A stretch of 14,770 nucleotides of DNA from Nitrosopumilus sp. BACL13 MAG-121220-bin23 (GCA_001437625.1 LIAL01000022.1:1-14770); one strand, 5' to 3'; positions 5,823 through 14,024 are shown, counted from the stretch's first letter. Numbers and translations: made by a program. Notes: generated from the sequence alone by a model not told the origin.

Positions 5823-6479
5823 TTAACCCTTGTTACCGAATTTACCCATTCCTAACATTTCACCAATGTCTACATGTTTCGAATTTTTCTTTTTCATAAA
5901 ACATTTTTCATAATACTGACATTCAGAACATTCTACTGATGGTTCTAAAATTGGTGCTTTTTGTTCTTTTAGGAGATTATTCAATACTCTGACTCTTCTA
6001 ATTACCTCTTCAAACATTTTTTTATTTCGTGTTAACGAAAATGTTGTTTCTTTTCTGTCCCCAGTAATGTAAACAACAATTCCTTCTGTTTTGTCATATA
6101 TCCATAAACATGCATTAAGATATAGGACATCATTAGCAATTGGATTTTCTAATTCACCTTGTGCTGGTCTAAATAACATGATGACATCATCTACTATCAT
6201 GTCTGTTTGTCCTTTTAGTTTGATATCGTCAATTTCAAATTCTTTTGACTCACTTCCATACTCTAATTTTCTTAATAATCCTGAAAGAAGTTCATTAAAT
6301 CCTCTTCTTTCAATCTCCACAGGATCAATTCTATCAAAATATGAACGTCTTAGGCATTGAACTACCTCTTGTAAATGAATAGTTTGAATATTTTTTGGAT
6401 CTATATCTAATTGTAATTCTTTTCCTATTGAAGATAATGCCGTTTGAATTGTTGTTCTAAAATCCCTGTCTCCCATCAT
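5823..6479 (-). CDS. Cas4-like PD-(D/E)xK family protein with a degraded catalytic motif
   Basis: A 218-residue protein with the Cas4/RecB-like layout: an N-terminal cysteine in Q-C-L-R-R-S-Y-F (41-48), a G-Q-T-D motif (90-93) that fits the first catalytic Asp, and a C-terminal C-x2-C-x5-C group (Cys184, 187, 193). Four cysteines so placed usually hold an iron-sulfur cluster. The expected E-x-K of the nuclease site should follow the Asp by about ten residues, but the sequence reads IMLFRP (100-105), so the Glu appears lost and Lys may be Arg. It may therefore bind DNA without cutting, or use a shifted motif. There is no CRISPR array or other cas gene nearby. A TTTAA box (minus, 6505-6513) lies about 29 bases before the start, inside the end of the upstream gene. 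Confidence 0.65.
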   Translation of the reverse strand: MMGDRDFRTTIQTALSSIGKELQLDIDPKNIQTIHLQEVVQCLRRSYFDRIDPVEIERRGFNELLSGLLRKLEYGSESKEFEIDDIKLKGQTDMIVDDVIMLFRPAQGELENPIANDVLYLNACLWIYDKTEGIVVYITGDRKETTFSLTRNKKMFEEVIRRVRVLNNLLKEQKAPILEPSVECSECQYYEKCFMKKKNSKHVDIGEMLGMGKFGNKG

Positions 6480-6504
6480 GGTAAATTACCTTTGATTTTA
6501 GCTT

Positions 6505-6513
6505 CTTAAATCT
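6505..6513 (-). promoter_or_regulatory. TATA-like box of the Cas4-like gene
   Basis: On the minus strand this reads ATTTAAGAA-like, centred about 30 bases before the ATG at 6479. It touches the stop codon of the upstream 78-residue gene, so the Cas4-like gene probably has its own start rather than only read-through from the ATP synthase unit. Confidence 0.45.
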
Positions 6514-6749
6514 TAGCTCATTATTTTAGTTAAAAATTTAGAGATTCTACTTGCAAATGCTAAAGTGATGAAATGAACTGCAAACCCTAGAATTGCTCCA
6601 ACTGCAATATTTCCTGTACCGTAGTAAATTCCTAAAAATATACCTAATGATGGTAGTGAAAAAATCATAGCCATGAATGCACTAATCCAAACATAATTGA
6701 TTAGAGTCTCTATTGGAATATCGTTTTTCTTTTTAGGAAATTTAATCAT
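6513..6749 (-). CDS. Two-helix membrane protein in the atpC unit (78 aa)
   Basis: A basic N-terminus (MIKFPKKK) precedes two hydrophobic helices (about 20-43 and 48-70) joined by a short Gly/Asn turn, with a basic C-terminus. The second helix and turn, G-A-I-L-G-F, and the first-helix end, L-G-I-F-L-G, faintly recall small AtpZ/AtpI-type assembly proteins of bacterial ATP synthases, but that likeness is weak. It starts nine bases after the stop of ATP synthase subunit C with no promoter at the usual distance, so it is very probably co-transcribed. A role near the ATP synthase is an inference from position only. Family not recognised. Confidence 0.65.
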   Translation of the reverse strand: MIKFPKKKNDIPIETLINYVWISAFMAMIFSLPSLGIFLGIYYGTGNIAVGAILGFAVHFITLAFASRISKFLTKIMS

Positions 6750-6758
6750 TTTACAAAA

Positions 6759-7793
6759 TTATTCTTCATGTACAATTAATTTTGACATTGTAGTTTCAGT
6801 TGGTATTTTTTGTTCTATTGCATATGCAATAGCTGCTAAGTTTCTTACCTCAAATGCTGTTAATTTTGTAATTCCTACAATGGTTGCAAAACTAAACATC
6901 TTTGAAAATGATCTTGCAGATGCATTATACAGTGCCATTTCAAATGATCTTTCAAATTCTGCAACAGCATCTAATTCATTTTCATTTTGAGAAATCAAAT
7001 TTTTATATTTTGTATTTGTTAATTCATTAAATGCATCTCTAACTGATGATGCAGACATCATTCTTCCAAGTAATTCTCTTGTAATTGTTGCAGTTTGTGT
7101 AACAATCAAATCTTGAATTTGTGCTTCATCTAATCCCCATAATTTACCTCTAACTACACTTAGAAGATTATAGAAATCAACATCCATTCCAACTAATTTT
7201 ATGACATCTCTATCTCTAGTATTTTTTAAGGCACGACCTAGTTGGAGATATAGAATTTTATCAAAATATGTGTCAAATATCTGAAGATTTTTTTGTTCAT
7301 TGTAAAGTGATGCTGCTTTTGATATTTCTTCACCAAATTGAACTGAACTCAAACTAGTAACTGCTTCTTCTAGATCTTTAGAGACTAGAGCCTTTATGAT
7401 GATGTCTCTTTGTTTGATTAATTCTTCAGCATGTAAATTGATATGAGTTTCAATTTCTTCTTGTGATTTTCCTAATACTTTTCCTTTCAAAATTAATTTT
7501 AAATTTGATATAATGAATTTCATATAATATGCATCTAAAATTGGAGAATCTCCAGCTGTTTTAGCAATTGAATAATGAACGTCAGCTAAATGTCCTCTTA
7601 GACCTGATTCTATTCCTTGTGAGGTGTATGGTTTTTGAACATCTGAAACTGCATCTGCATAAATTGTATTCTTAATTCTAGTCATTAATTCTTCTAGATC
7701 TCTTGATTCAGCTAAAGTTTGATAATCTGCTCTTTTTAGTAATTTTCCTCTTTGACTGTATGATTTTACTGAAGCATAGACGTTTTTACCCAT
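6759..7793 (-). CDS. atpC: A-type ATP synthase subunit C (AC39/d family)
   Basis: A 344-residue, almost wholly helical soluble protein of the V/A-type AC39 family. It sits as the cup between the central stalk and the membrane rotor ring and couples their rotation. Recognition rests on the Y-A-S-V-K-S-Y start (6-12), helical repeats, E-V-R-N-L (about 315-319) near the end followed by A-I-A-Y-A, and the normal family length. It is 4 kb from subunit I and 6 kb from subunits E and A, separated by the Amt, rhodanese and ArsM genes. Its promoter contains a 17-base element identical to that of subunit E. The 78-residue membrane gene follows it closely. Confidence 0.85.
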   Translation of the reverse strand: MGKNVYASVKSYSQRGKLLKRADYQTLAESRDLEELMTRIKNTIYADAVSDVQKPYTSQGIESGLRGHLADVHYSIAKTAGDSPILDAYYMKFIISNLKLILKGKVLGKSQEEIETHINLHAEELIKQRDIIIKALVSKDLEEAVTSLSSVQFGEEISKAASLYNEQKNLQIFDTYFDKILYLQLGRALKNTRDRDVIKLVGMDVDFYNLLSVVRGKLWGLDEAQIQDLIVTQTATITRELLGRMMSASSVRDAFNELTNTKYKNLISQNENELDAVAEFERSFEMALYNASARSFSKMFSFATIVGITKLTAFEVRNLAAIAYAIEQKIPTETTMSKLIVHEE

Positions 7794-7812
7794 GATAAAA
7801 ATTCATGAATAG

Positions 7813-7829
7813 TGGATTTTAATGTTTGG
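7813..7829 (-). promoter_or_regulatory. atpC promoter with a 17-base element shared with atpE
   Basis: The minus strand reads CCAAACATTAAAATCCA, ending 20 bases before the ATG at 7793, with the ATTAAAAT part at TATA distance. The same 17 bases occur before atpE at 14082-14098. The left half (CCAAAC) lies where the BRE or a regulator would bind. Confidence 0.7.
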
Positions 7830-7851
7830 CGTTCCAAATTAGAGCCAATTT

Positions 7852-8520
7852 TTATGCAATTTTCTCTAAAAATACTGTAGCTTCCTTTTTTTCTTGAACT
7901 GAGAGTTTTCCAAAGGCTAGAACAATTTCTTTTTGAATAATTAAATTTTCATCTGATACATCTTGTAATTTTGAGAGATCAAAAGGAAGTAATTCCTTAA
8001 TCTTATCTTCACAAAATGCTTTTACATATTTTTGAAAAATTGAATATGTAAAAGTTGGACTGGTAGTCATAAATTTAGTTAAAATTTTTTCAAATTCTTT
8101 TTCTTTTGGGTTAGATTCTGCAAAAAATTTTTTTAATTGTGATGGCATATTTTCAATCCCATTAATTGCTGATCCCACTAAAACTCCTTTTTTTGTCAAT
8201 TGATAATACGGAACTCCTTTTTCTTGTAGCGCTTTTGGTCCTCTTTTTAATGGCAATCTACCAGCTTCTTCTGCTATTCCCATAGGGAGTAAGATCTCAT
8301 CGAGATCCCTAAAAATTCCTGAATAGATATTCTTCCAACTAATTTCTTGTTTTTTTGCTATTTTTTGGGAAATCCCTGTTCTTGTTCGTTCAGCTGGATT
8401 TACATTATTTCCAAGAATGGTAATGATCGATCTTTGTCTTTTTGCTTCTCCTGTCAAATCTTGATTTTTAGTCTTAAATGTATCAAAAACTGCTAGTTTA
8501 CCCTTTGGTTTTGATTTCAT
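7852..8520 (-). CDS. Winged-helix-like protein divergent from amt, possible regulator
   Basis: A 222-residue soluble protein, basic at the N-terminus. Residues about 28-112 look like a winged helix: an initial helix, T-G-I-S-Q-K-I-A (48-55), a possible recognition helix N-I-Y-S-G-I-F-R-D-L (64-73) and a wing ending P-Y-Y-Q-L-T-K-K-G (104-112), a pattern typical of DNA-binding regulators where the strand before T-x-x-G closes the wing. The C-terminal half is helical and charged, suitable for dimerisation. It is transcribed away from amt with a 128-base shared upstream region, so control of amt or of itself is plausible but not shown. I do not recognise a named family. Confidence 0.6.
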   Translation of the reverse strand: MKSKPKGKLAVFDTFKTKNQDLTGEAKRQRSIITILGNNVNPAERTRTGISQKIAKKQEISWKNIYSGIFRDLDEILLPMGIAEEAGRLPLKRGPKALQEKGVPYYQLTKKGVLVGSAINGIENMPSQLKKFFAESNPKEKEFEKILTKFMTTSPTFTYSIFQKYVKAFCEDKIKELLPFDLSKLQDVSDENLIIQKEIVLAFGKLSVQEKKEATVFLEKIA

Positions 8521-8648
8521 TTGTTCATCTCTAACATAATTTTCATATTCTATGTTACTATCACAATATGTTATAATATAATAAGTTACTTTTTGAACAT
8601 TTTTAGGGTCTTCAATGCTTTAATAATATTCTATTTCGATAAAATTTA
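8521..8648. promoter_or_regulatory. Divergent control region between the winged-helix gene and amt
   Basis: Holds a TATA-like CTTTAATAATATT (8618-8630) about 25 bases before the amt ATG, a weaker minus-strand box near 8541-8549, and an AT-only core around 8568-8582 (TATGTTATAATATAATAAG) with a TTATAATATAA palindrome. A short TATGTTA is repeated (8551-8557 and 8568-8574). Regulator binding here is an inference. Confidence 0.45.
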
Positions 8649-10214
8649 ATGAATTCTAGAAACTACAAGTATGCTCTATTACTTGTAGCCGCAGTATCTA
8701 TCACAGCAACTGGTGCAATGTCACAAGCATTTGCACAAAGTGTTGATGACGGTATGGACGGATACGTCGCAGGAACCAGTGGAATATACACTGGAAATCC
8801 TAACGAATGTTGGTACGATAGTGATGGTGAAGGAGCCATGATGCCTTGTCTTATAGACACAGGAGATACAGCATGGATGCTCACAGCAACTTCAATGGTA
8901 CTACTCATGTCACCCGGAGTCGGTTTCTTTTATGGCGGATTAGCCAGATCAAAGAACATCGTCAACGTACTTGGTATGACCCTAATTGTAATGGGTTTAA
9001 TGTCAGTACAATGGGTTCTATGGGGATACTCACTAGCATTTGGCGGAATTGATTCTGAAGCAAATATGTTTATGGGTAATCTTGACTATGTTGGTTTCAA
9101 CATGGTATCAGCATGGGCACCTCTAGGTGAGGTAGGTCCATGTGCAGATACATGGTCAAATGCTTATCAAATGAACGCAATGAAGGACGGAGACTATTGT
9201 AGTCAAGGTTGGCCAGGTACAGTACCTCACCAACTATTTGCAATGTTCCAAGGAACCTTCGCAATTATTACACCAGTTCTAATTATTGGTGGATTAATTG
9301 ACAGAATCAAATTCAGCGCATTGATGATATTCGTACTCTTATGGGGAACCTTCGTTTATGATCCAATTGCACATTGGGTTTGGGGAGGAGGATACATAGG
9401 AGGAGGTGCAATTGACCTCGATCCAGATCTATCGCCATCATACGCATTAGACTTTGCAGGTGGTACTGTAGTACACATTTCTTCAGGATTTGCGGCATTG
9501 GCCGGAGCCTTAGTCCTTGGCAGACGTCTTGGATATGGCAAAGTGCCAATGGAACCACACAATATCCCAATGGTAGTCCTGGGTGCAGGAATACTCTGGT
9601 TTGGATGGTTTGGTTTCAACGCAGGTAGTGAAGTTATGGTAGACGGCATTACCGTCAGCGCATGGACTGTTACAAATACAGCAACTGGTATGGCTGCAGT
9701 CACTTGGGTGCTCATGTCTTGGGCACATACAGGAAAACCAAGTGTCGTAGGAGCTGCATCAGGAGCAGTAGCAGGATTGGTAGCAATCACACCAGCCTCA
9801 GGTTGGGTAGGTCCAATGGCTGCGATTATAATCGGTATTGCAGCTGGTACAATTTGTTATGCAGCAATAGCATTCAAGAGTGCACGCAAATGGGACGACG
9901 CATTAGATGTATGGGGAGTACACGGAATGGGTGGTCTTACAGGTGCAATTTTGACTGGTACATTAGCTAGTCCACACGTTTGGGATACTGGAGACGGTAT
10001 CGGAGCATGGACTGGTACTGCAGAAGGAATGGAACAGCAAGCAATCAGCATCATCGGTGCTGCAATATCAGTAGGCTATGCCTTTGGTGTTACACTGGTT
10101 ATTCTCAAAGTAATGGATGCCGTTTGGCCGGGCGGAATCAGAGTCACTCCAAAAGAAGAGGAGATTGGTCTCGATTTGGCACAGCATGGCGAAAGAGCAT
10201 ACGTAAACGAATAG
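8649..10214 (+). CDS. amt: Ammonium transporter (Amt family)
   Basis: A 521-residue polytopic membrane protein that takes up ammonium, the energy substrate of an ammonia oxidiser. It begins with a signal peptide (hydrophobic 9-23, likely cleavage after A-F-A at 27-29), then about eleven helices. Twin pore histidines are in place: His276 in G-G-T-V-V-H and His425 in W-G-V-H-G-M-G; Asp268 is eight residues before the first, as in well-studied Amt proteins. The segment F-Q-G-T-F-A-I-I-T-P (200-209) and the regulatory tail G-L-D-L-A-Q-H-G-E (507-515) are intact. Two Cys pairs (54/67 and 165/184) lie in external loops and may form disulfides. Codons are strongly biased and GC-richer than neighbours, so expression is probably very high. 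A leaderless start is supported by the TATA box; a hairpin follows the stop. The ATP synthase neighbourhood recalls the second Amt of Nitrosopumilus, from memory. Confidence 0.95.
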   Translation: MNSRNYKYALLLVAAVSITATGAMSQAFAQSVDDGMDGYVAGTSGIYTGNPNECWYDSDGEGAMMPCLIDTGDTAWMLTATSMVLLMSPGVGFFYGGLARSKNIVNVLGMTLIVMGLMSVQWVLWGYSLAFGGIDSEANMFMGNLDYVGFNMVSAWAPLGEVGPCADTWSNAYQMNAMKDGDYCSQGWPGTVPHQLFAMFQGTFAIITPVLIIGGLIDRIKFSALMIFVLLWGTFVYDPIAHWVWGGGYIGGGAIDLDPDLSPSYALDFAGGTVVHISSGFAALAGALVLGRRLGYGKVPMEPHNIPMVVLGAGILWFGWFGFNAGSEVMVDGITVSAWTVTNTATGMAAVTWVLMSWAHTGKPSVVGAASGAVAGLVAITPASGWVGPMAAIIIGIAAGTICYAAIAFKSARKWDDALDVWGVHGMGGLTGAILTGTLASPHVWDTGDGIGAWTGTAEGMEQQAISIIGAAISVGYAFGVTLVILKVMDAVWPGGIRVTPKEEEIGLDLAQHGERAYVNE

Positions 10215-10245
10215 AAAAAAACCTTTTTTCTCTTTTTATTTTATT
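10214..10245 (+). terminator. Terminator after amt
   Basis: GAAAAAA (10214-10220) pairs with TTTTTTC (10224-10230) across ACC, followed by a long T-rich run. It overlaps the last base of the stop codon, leaving almost no 3' untranslated region. Confidence 0.6.
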
Positions 10246-10249
10246 ACCC

Positions 10250-10264
10250 TTACACTATGTGTAA
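10250..10264. repeat. Inverted repeat TTACAC-TAT-GTGTAA
   Basis: Perfect six-base arms with a three-base centre, between the amt terminator and the rhodanese gene. It shares TTACA/TGTAA ends with the palindromes at 1859-1917, though spacing differs. Possible operator for the rhodanese gene, about 90 bases before its start. Confidence 0.4.
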
Positions 10265-10355
10265 TGGATTTTCATTAAATTATTTTGAGTTCATTTAAAA
10301 TTAATTTATTACATCAAAACCAAATGAATTTACCTTTGAACTTTTTATCCAATTT

Positions 10356-11129
10356 ATGTTAATTTCTACATCTGAATTAAATTCAATTCTTAATGATCCT
10401 GGTATCATTATAGCTGATACTCGCTCTTTCAAAGAATATTCTGAGGATCATATTCCGGGATCTGTTCATTTAGATCTATTTGCATTTCATTGGATTGATA
10501 CAACAAAACAAGGGATTGAAAATTTTAACAGTCAAGCAAGAACACTACTATCATTTCTTGGTGTTACATCTGAAAAAAAAGTTATCTTTTATGATTCTGT
10601 ATCTGGAATGCTTGCAGCAAGAGGTGTTTGGATGCTGATGTATTTTTCACATCAAAATGTCTCTATGCTAGATGGTGGAATTACAAAATGGAAAAAAGAA
10701 AATCTTTCACTGGAAATAAAAGCAAATAATTTTAAACCTTCAAAATTTATGGGAAAAATTAACCCTGATATTATTTCCGGATTTGAACACATTAGAGATA
10801 ATTTAGATAATTTAAAAATCATTGATGCTCGCTCTACTGGAGAATATGATGGCACTGTAGTTAGAGCTGCTCAAACTGGTCATATTCCAAATGCTATCAA
10901 TATTGATTGGAATCAAAATCTTCGTGAAGATGGAATTTTCAAAAGTGATGATGAATTATCTAAAATGTATGATATCCCAAAAGACTCTGAAATTGTCACT
11001 TATTGTCAAGGGGCATATCGGGCTGCTAATTCTTTTTTGGTTTTAAAAAAACTTGGATTCAAAAATGTTAAAGTCTATTTGGGATCTTGGGGTGAATGGG
11101 GTAATAGCACTGTACTTCCTATAGAGTGA
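10356..11129 (+). CDS. Two-domain rhodanese (thiosulfate/3-mercaptopyruvate sulfurtransferase)
   Basis: A 257-residue cytosolic protein with tandem rhodanese domains, a little shorter than typical. The N-terminal domain (about 5-118) keeps the fold, with D-T-R-S (21-24), E-D-H-I-P-G-S (30-36) and L-D-G-G-I (105-109), but has Asp80 where the active cysteine would be, so it is inactive, as usual. The C-terminal domain (about 138-257) keeps I-D-A-R (156-159), G-H-I-P-N-A (175-180) and the active loop C-Q-G-A-Y-R (217-222) with Cys217 and Arg222. The enzyme moves sulfane sulfur from thiosulfate or 3-mercaptopyruvate to a thiol acceptor or cyanide; the loop does not clearly match either classic type. 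The arsM-like gene starts 32 bases later but has its own TATA-like box. Confidence 0.88.
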   Translation: MLISTSELNSILNDPGIIIADTRSFKEYSEDHIPGSVHLDLFAFHWIDTTKQGIENFNSQARTLLSFLGVTSEKKVIFYDSVSGMLAARGVWMLMYFSHQNVSMLDGGITKWKKENLSLEIKANNFKPSKFMGKINPDIISGFEHIRDNLDNLKIIDARSTGEYDGTVVRAAQTGHIPNAINIDWNQNLREDGIFKSDDELSKMYDIPKDSEIVTYCQGAYRAANSFLVLKKLGFKNVKVYLGSWGEWGNSTVLPIE

Positions 11130-11138
11130 ATTTAAGTA
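11130..11138 (+). promoter_or_regulatory. TATA-like box of the arsM-like gene
   Basis: ATTTAAGTA centred about 28 bases before the ATG at 11162, lying just after the rhodanese stop. It suggests the methyltransferase gene can be transcribed alone. Confidence 0.45.
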
Positions 11139-11161
11139 TGCTTTTGTAATTATCTCAAAAT

Positions 11162-11920
11162 ATGACTAACTCCATTAAAGATGATATTAAAAAAAAATAT
11201 TCTAAGATAGTAGTATCTGGCAATACTGATTGTTGTTGTATGCCTGGAGAATGTGATTCCGGAGACTCTCCAATAGATGCAACAAAATTAATTGGATATG
11301 ATCAAAAAGAACTTGAATCAATTCCTCAAGATGCAATTTTAGGTGTTGGCTGTGGAGCCCCAATTAATCATACCAATCTAAAAGAAGGTGAAACTGTAGT
11401 TGATTTGGGATCTGGAGCAGGAATTGATATTTTCTTGGCTGCAAGAAAAGTTCTGAATTCTGGAAAAGCAATAGGAATTGACATGACTGATGAAATGTTA
11501 CAAAAAGCTCGTGATAATGCAAAAAAAGGAAATTATACTAATGTTGAATTTAAGAAAGGGGATATTGAAGAAAATATTCCATTAGATAATAATTCCGTTG
11601 ATGCAGTAATTAGTAACTGTGTTATTAATTTGACAACAAACAAAACAAATGCATTCAAAGAAGTATTTCGAATTTTAAAAAATGGTGGACGTATGGTGAT
11701 ATCTGATCTAATCACAGATCAAGAATTATCTGCAGATCAGGTAAATTCAGAAAAATGGTGTGAATGCATTGATGGTGCATTAACAAAAGAAAATTATCTT
11801 TCATGTATTGCAGATGCTGGATTTAAGAAAATTGATGTTTTAGAAGAAAGGGCTTACATGGATGGTGAGAAAATTAATGGTAGAAAGATTACAAGTTTAA
11901 TAATTAAAGCAATAAAATAA
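11162..11920 (+). CDS. arsM: Arsenite S-adenosylmethionine methyltransferase (ArsM-like)
   Basis: A 252-residue class I SAM-dependent methyltransferase. The N-terminus has three adjacent cysteines (24-26) and Cys31, as in many prokaryotic ArsM proteins. G-V-G-C-G (61-65) carries the first arsenic-binding Cys64; the SAM site follows with V-V-D-L-G-S-G-A-G (79-87) and I-G-I-D-M (104-108). Cys153 in S-N-C-V-I-N-L and Cys202 in W-C-E-C-I-D-G-A-L complete the three-cysteine set known from characterised ArsM enzymes. These bind As(III) and methylate it to mono-, di- and trimethyl species in the cytosol, detoxifying it or making volatile products. The rhodanese gene is directly upstream, giving a possible thiol/sulfur partner. 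Its stop is four bases from the convergent subunit I stop. Confidence 0.85.
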   Translation: MTNSIKDDIKKKYSKIVVSGNTDCCCMPGECDSGDSPIDATKLIGYDQKELESIPQDAILGVGCGAPINHTNLKEGETVVDLGSGAGIDIFLAARKVLNSGKAIGIDMTDEMLQKARDNAKKGNYTNVEFKKGDIEENIPLDNNSVDAVISNCVINLTTNKTNAFKEVFRILKNGGRMVISDLITDQELSADQVNSEKWCECIDGALTKENYLSCIADAGFKKIDVLEERAYMDGEKINGRKITSLIIKAIK

Positions 11921-11924
11921 TTTT

Positions 11925-14024
11925 CTATTTATTTTTCCAAATAAATTGATTGTAAATTAACTCTGGTCTAATTTGTCTAAATGGTTGTGAACCGCCATCA
12001 TACCATTTTGTAAAGAATTCATACAAGTGCAATCTGAGAGATTGGATGTATACAATTAATCCTTCAATCATCATAATTCCCAAGTTTCCTCCAATTATCA
12101 TTGCCATTGCTGCACCTGATTCAAATCCACCTAGAGAACCAAATGCGTTGTTAACTGTCATCAATAATGCAGCATGTACAAGTAGCATAATTCCAAGTCT
12201 GGCATAACTAATTGTGTGAGCTAATGCTTCTACTGTTTTACCTAGGAAAACTTCCATTACAACATTTGCTGCAGAACCTCCATCTTCAGGATGTTTCTTT
12301 GCATGTAGAATTCCTCCTATCATCATCATTGTCATTGATACAATTACGATAACTACTGAAATTCTTGTGATTATCCAAACTTGAGCCCAATCCCCTAAGA
12401 AAATTGTAACCCATGGAACTGCTTCTGTATGTATTTTGGAATACATGTTCATAACATCATAGTTTGCACCAATTGCACACATCATTATTACTACAATTCC
12501 ACCATACAGTGTGATATTTGGAATTGCTTCCATGTACATTACAAACTTGTGACCTTCTTTAGCTAATCTCTTAACACGTAGTACCATTGCCCAAACAAGA
12601 TGTACAATTCCGATGAATAATGATACTTTGAGAATATTGATTACTTGATCAAATGTTAATTCAGCAACACTAAGAATTCCTACTAACCAGCTTATCGAGT
12701 GTAAAGCTCCTCCCTCTTCTAACAAACCTTCCAAAGGTCCCATATGATCCAAGTGGAATCCAAACGCTTCACCAGCTCCAACACCTGCAATAGCTGCAGA
12801 AGCTCCTGAAATTGCAATTAACATTCCCCATCTTGAAAGTGTACCTTGTCCTTTGAATTTGAATAATAATCCCATTCCCATTAATAACAAACCGTGACCT
12901 AAATCTGCAAACATAAGTCCATAAAAAATTGGCCACATCAAAGCAATCATAGGAGTTGGATCAGCCTCTCCTTTTCCTGGAATTCCTTGACTCTCTGTAA
13001 TTACTTCAAATGTTCTAACAAATCTTGGGTTATCAAATAGAATTGGAATTTGTTCTTTTAATTTAGGATCTACAATATCTTCAGAAACTGACATCCATTG
13101 TTTGGTTACATCTTTAAATTTCTCTTCCATTTTACTTGGAATAAATCCTTGAATAACTGCAAAATTCTTTGTTCCACCTGGTTTTCTTAATGTTTCAAGT
13201 ACGTCTTTGGCAACTTGAGCTTCTTCATGAATTGCTAAAATATCACGTCTAATTTTTTTTGTAAGTTTTGCAATCTGTTTTGTAGTTGCTGATTGTTTTG
13301 ATGTTAGTTCTTTGATTTTAGTTTCAGCCATTGAATATGCTTGTGCTGGAATTTGGGGAATTCCTTCAGGAATAGAAAAGGGATTGGCATTGAAACCTCT
13401 TAGTATTTTCAATGTTTTCTCAGAATCTTCAACACTTGCAATTACTAGAATTGCTGTTTTTTCTTTATTTGCAAGATCATATTTGTAAAATGTCATATTT
13501 TCTAAGGTTTTGCTAATTTCTTCATAATCTTTAGAATCAACAACAAATAGATTTGTGTAAAAATATTTCATTAATCCAAATCCTGAAAGATCAATGTTTA
13601 GCTTTTTTGCAACTTCAAGTGTTTCTTTAAGTGATGTATATTCTTCTAGTGAACGCTTTGTAGTTGCTTGTTCTTCTAAAAGATTGTTAGGTTCATCAAT
13701 TATTGATGGTGCTCTTTTTTTAAGTTCATTTACCATATCCTCAATTTCATCAATTTCATAATCTTTCTTATTGATTTTTTTACCTGTGAACATAATTTCA
13801 AGAATTCCTACCAATGGTGGAACTCCTAGACCTTTTACTACATCATCAATAGATTGGTATGTTTTTTGAGCCTCTAATAGTAAATCATCAATTTCTGGTG
13901 TGACTAAGTCATTTTCAGTATCGATTTTATGAAACCATTCAAATTCTGTTAATCTAGAAATAGCCTTTGGAGAATCACTTCTTGGTAAAATTACGCTACC
14001 AAGTTTTAGATCTGCTACTGCCAA
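11925..14024 (-). CDS. atpI: A-type ATP synthase subunit I (membrane stator, a-subunit homologue)
   Basis: A 699-residue protein of normal family length. The N-terminal half (about 1-350) is a cytosolic stator arm with helical hairpins (115-140 and 230-280). The C-terminal half holds about eight membrane helices that form the proton half-channels against the rotor ring. Visible: P-T-P-M-I-A-L-M-W-P-I-F-Y-G-L-M-F-A-D-L-G-H-G (356-378), the key arginine region I-S-Y-A-R-L-G-I (605-612, Arg609, matching the essential Arg of V-type a-subunits), and S-L-R-L-H-L-Y-E-F-F (662-671, Arg664). The start is TTG; no in-frame ATG exists before the upstream stop, and a TATA-like ATATTAAAA (minus, 14050-14058) is about 30 bases away. 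It diverges from the atpE-atpA unit. Confidence 0.92.
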   Translation of the reverse strand: MAVADLKLGSVILPRSDSPKAISRLTEFEWFHKIDTENDLVTPEIDDLLLEAQKTYQSIDDVVKGLGVPPLVGILEIMFTGKKINKKDYEIDEIEDMVNELKKRAPSIIDEPNNLLEEQATTKRSLEEYTSLKETLEVAKKLNIDLSGFGLMKYFYTNLFVVDSKDYEEISKTLENMTFYKYDLANKEKTAILVIASVEDSEKTLKILRGFNANPFSIPEGIPQIPAQAYSMAETKIKELTSKQSATTKQIAKLTKKIRRDILAIHEEAQVAKDVLETLRKPGGTKNFAVIQGFIPSKMEEKFKDVTKQWMSVSEDIVDPKLKEQIPILFDNPRFVRTFEVITESQGIPGKGEADPTPMIALMWPIFYGLMFADLGHGLLLMGMGLLFKFKGQGTLSRWGMLIAISGASAAIAGVGAGEAFGFHLDHMGPLEGLLEEGGALHSISWLVGILSVAELTFDQVINILKVSLFIGIVHLVWAMVLRVKRLAKEGHKFVMYMEAIPNITLYGGIVVIMMCAIGANYDVMNMYSKIHTEAVPWVTIFLGDWAQVWIITRISVVIVIVSMTMMMIGGILHAKKHPEDGGSAANVVMEVFLGKTVEALAHTISYARLGIMLLVHAALLMTVNNAFGSLGGFESGAAMAMIIGGNLGIMMIEGLIVYIQSLRLHLYEFFTKWYDGGSQPFRQIRPELIYNQFIWKNK

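Noticed and set aside
6091..6360. Plus-strand ORF opposite the Cas4-like gene
   Set aside because: Shadow of a gene with recognisable motifs; no TATA-like box at the right distance.
9313..9790. Long antisense and out-of-frame ORFs inside amt
   Set aside because: They lie within a clear transporter gene; its GC-richer biased codons open other frames. Their translations show no sensible composition or domain.
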